From NCBI RefSeq assembly GCF_030506205.2, contig NC_133352.1, forward strand, positions 18,738,325-18,802,324: a stretch of 64,000 nt of DNA, in the 5' to 3' direction. Source of the DNA: Paramisgurnus dabryanus. Taxonomy: Eukaryota > Chordata > Actinopteri > Cypriniformes > Cobitidae. Numbering within the stretch: the first letter of the stretch is position 1; the number at the start of each line of letters is the position of its first letter. The notes beneath the pieces were generated by a model. That model was not told the DNA's origin, did not search any database, and saw nothing but the letters and a program-made list of their open reading frames with translations. Made by a program: the position numbers and the translations under genes. Of this stretch, positions 37,201 through 49,200 are shown piece after piece.

Positions 37201-40200
37201 TTGCTTCTGAAGAGTTGCCGCCTTTTTTGCAAGATGTTTTTCTCTTCTAAATTTTCTCTGTCAGTTATTCATGTGAGGCTGACAGCTAAAGGATTACTCA
37301 GAAACCTTCAGCGTCTGTCGGGATGCAAGAGCACCGTGGGGTTTCACGCAGGTCTGTTTTTGTGACTTTTCTTTCATTTTGCACGGATGCTTTAGAGTCC
37401 TTCTGCATGGCTGTCAGGTGCCGTCTTTGGTCATGTGGAGTTGGTGCTATCTTTAGACTGTTTATGTTTATCTCCGTGCCAGAGAGTGTTGGATATTTAC
37501 ATGCTGTATACTCCAGTAGACATCTAATTTTGATCCACAAATAGAGCCTGAGATCTTTTTAGGAGTAATGTGTATTTCTGCCACATTTAGGGTTATTACA
37601 ATTAAACTGCTTGAGTCACTTAGCTAGTAGGTTCAGTAAGTTCATATTTTCCTTATCATTATTTGACAGGAACCTGATTCTCCTGTTTCAAAGGTTATTT
37701 TGGGAGTTGACTCCGACTTGGAGGATAGATATCTTGTAAACATTTTGTCAAGCTAAATTCTCATTAAATATGCTGAGTAGGGATATTTGTGACAGAACTC
37801 TTTCGTTTATTATTTGGCCAAATAAGGACTCATAATCATGGAGGAGATCATATTTATTTCATGTCCATAACATTTGGATCAAAAATAGTCCAGATACTGT
37901 GATTTATGAACAGGTCCTTGGGTAAGGTTTCACCTGTTAAAATATCCCTCTAAATATAAATGCATATCAGATGCAAATATAGCTGTATTGACAACTTTGA
38001 GTGATATTTTTAAAGCTGTTGCATACTTTAACTAGTACCTTTTTAAAAGGATACGAATTTGAGTTAATTTGTATCATTATCTATTATCATAGCATTCCTG
38101 TAAGCATAATATAATTTTAATAAGTTGCAAGATAAGTCTCAAACCATAAAGTGAAGGCTCATCCACACCTTCTGAAAATGCCTCATTTGAACACACCCCC
38201 AGATATCTACGTCACTGTGTGGGACGTTTTGCATAACACCACCCAAATGTATATGCAGAAACAAAGGTTTGTTGTTGCTGTAGTATTGTTGCCGCTGCCA
38301 TTTCACAGGGATGCTGTGATTTTAAGGGCTGATATTTAAAATATGATAATGGCAGTAACATTTCTGTCACACACTTGGTATGGCCAATCACAATGCACTG
38401 AGACAGCTGTCCAGTCAGAACACGCAATGCTTTTCAGAACGACAAGCTTTTTAAAAATCAACGCGTTTCAAAAAGGCAGGACATAAAGGAGCATCAATAA
38501 TGTAGACTCTAAAAATGGATTCGTTAAAAACAACAGCGTTAATTTTGGGACAACATTAAATGCACAAATAGACACATCTGGTGTTGTCACTTTTATATAT
38601 TTTGACACATCATTTGTTAAATAGCATTACACAAAAATTGTGCAATAAATTAACACATCCAGTGTACGGTATGAATCTCATACCCCTTTTCTTTTTAGCA
38701 AGAGAGGGTAATAATGGCTCAGATTTATCTTTTGGATTAAACAAAATGGTCATTAAGCAGAGTACAGAGGCAAAAAAAAAAAGTGTGTGTGTGTATATAT
38801 AATTTTTTATTAGGATTTGGTGTTTATGACATTATGGCTTATCAAAAATTGAGATGTCAGGTTTACTTGGATTATGGCTTATCAAAAATTGAGATGTCAG
38901 GTTTACTTGGACTATACAATACATGGTGGTTTTCTTAGCCATTGAAGAAACAGCAGTACTGACTAAGATGAAGTGTTCGCTTACATTGGGCACATATCTG
39001 CTTCTCAAAAGACTAAATAATTCAGGTGTCTAAGTTAAAATTGAATTATTAATTTCTGGATGCAGGTTTTTGTTTCTGATTAAGGCAAGTCTGTCTACAA
39101 AAATCTAATTGAAGATGAATAATTTCTTTAAAAGTTCTAAAAGCAAAGAAATTGCATATTATAGTACTGTACGTTTGTTGCCTATAAAGGGACCTCTGGC
39201 GGTAACTGATGGTATTACAAAAACAAGACACTGTTGCTTGACTTGAACATATGAGCTGGACGTGTTCAGTTTCATTTGCATACCGTAGTCCGAATTAGTA
39301 ATAAGGCACACAATATTTAATGACCAATTTTGATTAATTTTCCCTTTTAAGAGCATAACTATAATCAACCAGTTAATATTCAACACTCCATGCCTGCAGA
39401 ATGTTCTTAGCTAAAGTTGACCAGCAGAGGGAACCACACAAATGTTTACTCTATAATGAAACCTTATGGTTTAAATCATGCAAAATCTCTGCTTTTATAA
39501 TATGCCACTTGAGGCCAACCTCAGTTTTGCTTTTTAGAAATGCACTACTTATTCTGAAAGTAATTAAACCAATTTGTAAAATTAAAGAGACTGCAAAACA
39601 TATTCTTATATGCACTTTAATTTTTTGTCGTTTATAAGATGAGGTGTCTGGTATGAGTTTGTGTAAAAAGTCAGGTTTGAGGTCATTTAACTTCACAAAT
39701 AAATAAATGTGCAAAGTAATGTGCAATTTTATGTTTCAAACCAAGAAGGTGATAAGAGTCAAAAGTTTTGCACTGCAGCTTTAAATCCAGATTTATACTG
39801 TGCTTTAAATACACCAGTTGAGTAATATGTACAGTAGTGTCTGCCCCATGACTGTTTATTTGAAAAGCCAGTCTGGATTACTTTAACATTACATTACATT
39901 AGTCATTAGCTCATGAAATATCATGCCAGCAAATCTCTGCACAAACCGAGTCAAGGACAATTGACCAAATTTAAAGTCCTATATCAACCCCTTTTATAAG
40001 ACTTTAAAAATACTTAGAAGTTAATTTGAATAGGAGTGTGTTTTCTAATTCCTCCTTTCCATGCGAGAAGCTAAACGGTTGTGTTTATTTAATGGGTGGT
40101 TGCAGTGAGCTAACAGACTTGGAGGTTTTTGTCTTGAAAGGCGTAGCAGGATGTTGAATAGGAAGAGCATTTATGGTTTATATAAGCACACTGCATACAT

Positions 40201-43200
40201 TATATAGTGAAAGGTCAGTTTTCTGCAGCGTAATCAATCCTAAATGTAAAGGCAAATTCCAGACAATGGCTATTGGAAATCTTTTATTGATATTTGGATC
40301 AAGTTCCTAACATGGTTGGTTTCCAAAACACTGAGTGTTTACACCCTTATTGCTCAGTTGGTCCTTAAAAAGACCAAAGCAGTCTGAATTTCTAATCATG
40401 TACACATGTATACATTTTGTTAAATTGTAATAGAGAAAATCCTGATCATTACGTCTTTAACATTTTCATTTAATGCATGATCTAATATACTGAAAACCAT
40501 AAATTCTGTGTTACTCATATTTATTTTACCTGTAGCAACGGGATTTTGAGAAGTTCAAGTTGCCGGTTTCAAACAAGGCTGAGACTCTTGAGTGTTTTTA
40601 AAATAAGAAATGAATAGCAATTTATTTTAAAACACTTATAAAATGTCTGCATGTTAAATCTACTTTTGTTTGTTGTGGTTTTCAGTTTTTTTTTATTGTT
40701 ACCGTTGTTCCCCTTTTGAATGACTTTGCAGATAAGAGCCTAAAGCCGTAAATCTGTTGGTTGAAATGAAGAGAACGGCTTCATGGGGTTTGTGGTCCCA
40801 CCCCTGTCCTATTACAGCTGGTATTTCAGAAATGTCCAAGGCTTCTTGCAAATGGCTGTTATGTAATAACCCCACTAGAACAAGCTACATTAACAACATT
40901 GAGACTAAAGGTGTTGCCATTGTAAAATGATCATATACTGAGTAATGTATAAATCCATAATACCCACATAAGGGCTACGCAACCTTCAGAAGTGTTAATC
41001 TTACTTAAACTGTTACTTCAGGTTCTTTTTCACCAATGGCAATGGGACAATTTGTTAGAAGGATTCATGCCACGATTGTACCCTGGTGTTATATTTATAA
41101 GATGATGTAAATGAAACCCACAGTGGCATAGCCCTGCTAAAATAAGAGGCCTCTGATGGATGGATCTGCAGAGGGGAAAGTATTTTGATGGCTGAACTCT
41201 TATCCGTTCAGAGGTGCATTTGCTGGCACGGTTGGTTTGTCGACCTTGAAGTGCTATATGCTTTGTGGATCATATCCAGGATCTCTGTGTACAGATTGTC
41301 AATGTGTCACATTAGTATGATGCAGACTCTTTTGGGTCTTGGCTCGGTGTCTGTTGCAATTCTCATCTGAGATCCATCTATGAACCGTGAAAGCACATCC
41401 ACGGAAAATGATGCTGAATGTGGTCACAACACTGAACGCATGTTCTCTTACAGTTGACAAGAACAAATCAAGGACGGCTTCACGAAACCTGCAACCTCCA
41501 ACAAACGGCCAGCCAGATCTGGTACCACCAGAGAGCAAGTCTAGGAGTGTGGAGTACTACAAAGCTCTTTGTGAGAAGAAGAACCAGACCATTCAACAGC
41601 TGGAAAACACAGTCCGATCGAATAACCGCAGGTTTGAGGCTGTTGCTGTGGTCATAAAGCACCTATATGTAGAGGTAAGTATTATGTTATTATAAAGGGA
41701 CAGCACTGACTTATTCTGTTTATGAAATCCAAGCTAAAGCCTTTATGCTATGAGATTAAAAGTTTGCTTTCAATGATTGATTTCACATTGATTTAAATTT
41801 TTAACATAGTCTTAGCTTGGTCGATATAAAAGAGATCAAGGTGATATTTTCACAATTTGTACTTAATGTAGGATGATGTTATGCAGAAAACCACTAAATC
41901 ACAAAAATTGACTCTAGCTGGGTTCTTACAGACCGAATCACAAATTCTGATTGGATATGTGATGTTCAATGTTGTTTTACTGATCAACACATGGATTAAT
42001 GCAGTCTATATTATTAATGCTATATTAATGTACTAAATATTTTAATGCTCTAGAGTATCCATGTGGCTTATAAGAATGGATTTTAATAAGAGGGAAGTTT
42101 CACTAAGTTGATATTCACAATTATAAACATCATTCTTCATAACTTCATTACTTTTTGCTTTCGGGAGTAGGCTTAGGGTTGGTTTGGGATTCCCAATAGC
42201 GCGTGACACGATTTTGCAGAATCAACGCTGCTGTACCATTTCAACACACCTACCTAGTGTTCTTTATATATGTTTATGTTAGCGGGCAGGTAGTGTTAAG
42301 CAGCTTTGTTTAAGCCTAATGTTTGTTTTGTTGGTTGAACAGCTTTGTTTAGTGCAACTGGCCTTATTTCAGTTATGCCATACTTATAACAGATATACTG
42401 GAGTAACTAGTAATGTCCCATTCAGACTAGAGTTGCATACAATATCTCCACCTATTCCAGTCTCGGGACAGAAATACTGTAAGCTTTCTAATTTTAACCA
42501 TAATATGAAGTCATACACATTTGGCGACCATGTTTATTTACAGTCTTGTAGTCTCTGACCTGTTAAACGAAGTTGTCATGGGAAAGCCATGCGAAAATGA
42601 AAATAGCAGATATTTGCAGTTACTGTATATATCTGAATAACGCATAGAAAGTAAAGAATTGGATTTGTGCTGCTGCGTAGTTTATTTGATGTAAAAAATA
42701 AATCTGCACTGCATAGTGTAAGCTGCTTCTACAGAAGCTGGAAAAAGACCAAGTTTTCAATATATGCAGCTTTTTAGAGTCTTGATCCATACGTGCAAGC
42801 ACTTAATTATTATGGCAGTAACTTAGTTTAAGGCTCTTAAAATCAATACCACTTTCCTTGATAGCAATGTGCAGTTTTAGATTTCCCACTCATCCATGAA
42901 TAACATCATCATTTTATTGACAGAGATAAACAGAATACGAAGCAACTGACATGAATAATTACTTTTACTATATACTAAGTATTTTTTCAAAATATGTGGG
43001 TGAAGATGTTTACAGTATTGTCATTTTACCGTACATATACTCGTTTCTTTTAGGTACAGTAGAAATTGTATTCTAAGGTAAAAAAAATGGACTTATTGAA
43101 CATAGTTTCAAAAACAATATGGACTCATAGTCTCATCTGAGTCCTGTATAGGAATTTGTTAAGCATTTATTAGCTCAAGAATAGGAGGCTTTGCTTTACC

Positions 43201-46200
43201 ATGCCCCTGTGAGAATTAAGCAGCTGCTGTCTTGATATGGTTACACGCACATGCATAGAAAGAAGGGGGAGGGAGGGCTGCTCTATATTACTTGTTTGCA
43301 ATGAGCTGTCACCACTGTTACTGAGCATTGCCATAATTTCACTACAATAGGCCACACATGCTTTTTATTTACGCAGTATCAATAATAATAAAAAGAATTG
43401 TTGTAAAAAATGTACGCATCAATATCCTTGGTTATCAATATGGATAATGGTTTTAGATTCAGTGTATGTGTTCCCTTGGGAATCAAATCTGTTAAGTGTG
43501 AATTTTTTGATATAACATAGTACAGACAGTATGACTTTATTCGTATTGATGTTAATTCAATAGATTGCAAATATTAGATGTCAAATCAGGACCAACATTG
43601 GATTGAATTTTGTATTGTTGGCCATGTTACTAATCTATGTTCTTGTCTTGTGACTGTCAATAGCACCTAATTAGTGTTAATGGCTTTGATATTTATTTTA
43701 AAAAGCCAATAAGTGTTAGTATGTTTACTTTGGAGCAGTGGTTCTCAACAATTTTTTTTCAAGGATCCCCTATTGCCCACAACAATAAATGAAGTCCCCC
43801 CCCAATTCCAATTTCTATCGAAAAAATTTTTTATTTGAGCTTAAGGTGACAAGACGGATGTTGTTTGTTTCAGCTTTAGTTTTGTCTTTGAATCATTTTA
43901 AGTCAGTGAGGCTCCCTTGAAAATGTTTTAGGCCCCTATGGGCCCCCAGCATCCTGGTTGAGAAACGCTGCTTTAGAGTGAATTTACATTTACATATTTG
44001 GCAGACATTTTTTATCCAAAGTGTCTTGCAGTGCATTACAAGGTTTTTATCAGTATGTACGTATGCATGTTCCCAGGATTCAAACCCATGACCTTTTGAG
44101 CTCCTAATGCAATGGTATACATAGGTGTCATTTACACTGGGGACGCTGGGGACATGTCCCACTTTTTGAAATGGCTGATTTTGTCCCCACCACTTTTTGA
44201 AAGCATTTGGTTAAAATGTTCTGAAAAATCAAACAAATACCTGTGCGACTTACACTGCAAAAATGACTTTCTTACTTAGTATTTTTGTCTTATTCTGTGG
44301 AAATATCTAAAAATTCTTAAATTAAGAGTTTTTTTTCTTGATGAGCAAAAAATGACTTAAGAAAATAAGCCTAGTTTTTAGACGCAAAATATACAATTTA
44401 AGTGAATTTGTGCTTAAAACAAGCAAAAATATCGGCCAATGGGGTGAGGAAAAAAATCTAAAAATAAGATTTCTTTTTTCCTAAACACTTAATTTAAGCA
44501 AAATTTTCTATATTTTTGCTTGTTTTAAGCACAAATTCACTTAAATTGTATATTTTTGTCTAAAAACTAGACTTATTTTCTTACGTCATTTTGCTTATCA
44601 AGAAAATACATCTTGATTTAAGAATTTTTAGATATTTCTACTAAAAACAAGACAAAAATACTAAGAAAGTCAGATTTTCAAGAAAAAAATTCTTAGTAAA
44701 ATATCTAAAAATTCTTAAATTAAGATGCTTTTCCTTGATGTGCAAAAATCAAATTTAAGTGATTTTGTGCATAAAACAAGCAAAAAAATCTGCCAATGGG
44801 GTAAGCATTTTTTTTCTTGAATTTTTCTTGAATTTAGTGTTTAAGTAAAATTTTCAAGCTTTTTTTGCTTACCCCATTGGCAGATTTTTTTGCTTGTTTT
44901 ATGCACAAAATCACTTACATTTGGCATTTTTGGCCTAAAAACTAGACTTATTTTCTTAGGTCATTTTGCTCATCAAGAAAACACATCTTAATTTAAGAAT
45001 TTTTAGACATTTTTACTGAAAACAAGGCAAAAATACAAAGAACATTTTTTCTTGAAAATAATTTTTACAGTGTACGACTGGTTTTGTGGTCCAGGATCAG
45101 ATATGTTGCGTTGTGTGCTTATAGTGCGTTTTCTTTTACATAATGTAATGAATTTCATTGTAATCATTGCCTTAACGCGCTGCTGTTTTCTACAGTATGA
45201 TGCTTTGGTACTGAGCTGGTTTTGCAGGGACTGTTACATGTGCAGTCGACATTGTTAGGGTTTTATGCTGAGTATTTTTGATGCGCCATTATTCAATATA
45301 GTTTTCCCGTCCTGCTGTAATCTTTTCATCTGATTTTTTTGTCCCCACCACTTTTCAATACAAACTGACGCCCCTGATGGTATACCATTTGAGCTATACA
45401 CAGGAGCAACTCTAAACCTAAATCAAATTATTGCTACTAATCTGTCCCTAGGGTCTGTTGCTCTTGTTACTGTCTTGCTAGTTAATATAAATATTAGCCT
45501 GTAACATTTTGTGGAGTATAGTTATCAAATAGATACAGTGTGTTTTCCTGTTTGGGATGTGCTGAAAAGGCAAGAAATCACTCTTTCCCTGTCATCTCCT
45601 CTCATGTGTGAAGGTCATTGCACACTTTATTCTCATAACGGCCACTCAATCAGTCGACTGCCAGACGTTTCATTTTTGTTCTGCTCTCTTTGCTTCACCT
45701 CTACTGTAGCTTTATAAACGCACTGTAGTCTCCTCCCCATTGCCCTTCTTTTATATGCATTACGGTATCCTTTCACCACTGAGAAGGCACGTGGTTGGAT
45801 GAGGCAGCAGCCAATGGGTTTATTCCACTAGTCCATCAGATGTAGAGAAAGAGAGACAGCAGAGAGAGGAGATAGTGGTGGAGGCAGTTCATGCATCTGG
45901 GCTGCTGTCGTCCTTCATCCTGGATTAAAATATCATGGGCTGCTCCGGCAGCAAAGTGTGCCTTAATGCTCCCTGCGCTGGACACAGGGTAAAGACATCA
46001 TCCTCTCCACAGGGACCAGGGTGGGATAGATTGGAATTTGAAATGGGATAGCTGCGGATACCTATAGAAAGGATGTATAGATACATTTGGCACGCATTTT
46101 ATTTCACAGAGATGAGGTTAAGTAATTGTTTAATTCTTGTATTACGCCTGTGATTCTCTCATGAATTAGATGAGTTATGAACTGGTTGTTAAATGTCACT

Positions 46201-49200
46201 CAGCCTATGTTTGTATTGATCTCTGGGGGAAGGTGAGGATGGGAGCACACGCCGTTTAAAGTGTCTTTGTGTTGGTCGGGTAGGCTGACAGCACTGCAGC
46301 TGTGGGGCTGGCTGTCCTCCACTTTACTAAAAGACTAAGACTGCCTTCACCATACGTCAGACTTGGTTGCATGTGGAACATGTTTAAACCCATTGTTGAT
46401 GTCATTCGTTTTTCTTTGAAACTTAAGCCGTAGTGCTCAGTCATAGTGGTGTGACTATTCACATGCAGATAGCTGTCACTACACTGTTGCACAACATTTT
46501 ATGCTTTTTTTCTATATCATGTGACGGAAATAAATTTATGTGAAGCCACGTTTCATACTTGTATGTACTTGTGTATCTAGTACGTTTTTGACTTGCCTTT
46601 AAGTGCAGCTGAGATATAAATGATTCAGCAATATGAATGGACACATTCTGCATTAAAACTGTAATATCCTGCCAGTCCTGTCCTGTGATTGACAAAAACA
46701 TTTTGGAGGCACAGCCTGATGCATAATTTATATCTGCAAAGGGAATTCAACATATTTCAACATGACATTAGATTGCACTCGGCAATGCCTTTCAATGTGG
46801 CAACATGGATTTATTGGCAGATTGGATTTCTTGTGAAATCTGTGTTGTGAGTGATATGATGCATTTGTTGCGCTTTGTTTTCGTACAGCATGAGGAGGTG
46901 ATGAAGCAGCGCAAGGAACGATCTCAGGAGCTGATCACCTTGCGTGAGGAGTTGGGTGAGTGAGTCATTTTTCAAGCACTTTGCTTAAACTGCATGCGGA
47001 AAGAGGGGAGAGAGATGCCAAAATGTCACCATTTGTAATTAATGTAATGCGTTGTTTACTAGTTATGTGGTGTTAGTCATCAAATTAAATGAGGCATGTT
47101 TGGTTTCTTGCTGTAAAACACTGACTAACACACTAACACAGCCAAGTAATGGTAAACTATATAATCTTTACTATGAAATAGCACAGAAGTATAGTTTGCA
47201 TAAAGTTTTGCACTCTGGACAGATCTTTACTATTGTTTTAAATGTGACTAAAAGCTAATGATTTACATACAACTCTTGATGGGTAAAAGAACGGAAAAAT
47301 AAGTTCAGTGACTAGTCTGTTGACTGTTAGGCCTGGTTTTACAGACAAGGCTTCGCTAAATCCAGGATTAGGCCTTAGTTAAATTAAGATGTTTATGCAT
47401 CTTTTATAAACATGCTTTAAAAAAATGTTTTATTGGTGTATATCTTGAGAGAAATCAATGGCACTGGTATATTTTAAGTTATTTTCAGTTGAGACTGCTC
47501 AAACATGTGTTAATTAATCTAGGACTAGCCTTAAGCCTTGTCTAAAATTGGAGGTTATGTATTTTAATTCACCCCCTTTCCTTTGACATACTCAAGAGCA
47601 TTTGAACTGCCTGTGCTGCTATGCATGGATGAGTTGCATTTCTTGTAGGGATCATTTAAAGTATTAGTCAACTTTCTTAAAAAAATCCAGATAATTTACT
47701 CACCACCATGTCATCCAAAATGTTGATGTCTTTCTTTGTTGAGTCAAGAAGAAATTTTGTTTTTTGAGGAAAACATTCCAGGATTTTTCTCATTTTAATG
47801 GACCTTAATGGACCCCAACACTTAACAGTTTTAATGCAGTTTAAAATCGTAGTTTCAAAGGACTCTAAACGATCCCAAACGAGGCATAAGCTTATCTAGC
47901 GAAACGATTTTTTGCAAGAAAGATAAAAAATATGCACTTTTTAACCACAACTTCTCATCTTCTTGGTCATGTGTGACACGCAAGCACGACCTCATGTAAT
48001 ACGTCATCATGTCAAGAGGTCACTGATGACATATCGAAACTACGCCCCAGTGTTTACAAGTGTGGAGAAAGAGGACCGTCCCGACGTTGTTGTATGATGA
48101 ATGATACTAATTAATGTCTTTTGTGTCAGTTTATTTTTCAAAATGGTATGCAAATGTGCGTGTCATATGTAACATGTGACCTTTCTACATCATTACGCAA
48201 TTACGTGAGGTCGCACTGGCTTGTCACACAGCCGGAGGAAGAAAAGTTGTGGTTTAAAAGTGCATACTTTTTATTTTTCTTGCCAAAAATGAGAATCGTT
48301 TAGCTAGAGAAGACCCTAATGCCTCGTTTGAGATCGTCTAGATCAGGGGTTTTCAAACTTTTTGTGTGTGTGGACGACTATTTGTAATCAAGAAATTTCG
48401 CGTACCACCTCATAATACTCATAATAAAATATGTCTACACAAAGTCATGAATTTATCTGCACTTCTAAATAGGCTTACTATTTAAAGGACAAGTTCGGTA
48501 TTTTAGACTTAAAGCCCTGTTTTCAGATTGTTTATGGTCAAATAGAATGGTTTTGACTGAAATTTCGACATTTTCGGCTGCCCTGAGAATTTTCGCTTGT
48601 TTGTGTTTCAGCTCAGACCTCTACAATGGGTTTATAGGTGCACTGGAACAATCCTTCCTAAAATGCATTAAACTTTCGTTTACAAAGACGTGAAACTCAC
48701 CGAGTGGTCAGGGGTGTTCACTGATATGCTCACACAAAAATCGCTGCAAAAGATGCTTTCCAACAGCTGTTTTAGCATTCGTTGTTAACTTGTGGACCTA
48801 TTTCCCCAAACCCCTCACACCCGTACATTCTTCCGCTTAGAGCTTGAATAATAAACACTCCAGCCCAGGAGGTGGCGCTAATCCGCCTTTGCCAATTGCA
48901 AGAATAGAAACAAAGTTCCCGGCGCGGAGTAATACCGTACCTCACAAGGACGTCTAATACAGTCAATGGAGTTGGTAAAAACTACGATAAAACCTGTTGG
49001 AATGCGTCTTTTGGAGCGATTTTTGTGTGAGCATACCAGTGAACACCCCTGACCACTCGGTGAGTTTCACGTCTTTGTAAACGAAAGTTTAATGCATTTT
49101 AGGAAGGATTGTTCCAGTGCACCTATAAAGCCATTGTAGAGGTCTGAGCTGAAACACAAACAAGCGAAAATTCTCAGGGCAGCCGAAAATGTCGAAATTT

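Larger units (their letters stand above)
43984..45412 (-). mobile_element. HE1-like SINE split by a hAT insertion
   Basis: The left part (43984-44119) has TTTACATATTTGGCAGACAT, TTATCCAAAGTGTCTTGCAG, then CCCAGGATTCAAACCCATGA and CTAATGCAATGGTATA. The right part (45377-45412) resumes with ATGGTATACCATTTGAGCTA. Removing the insert and one 8-bp copy restores the SINE order. Confidence 0.8.
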
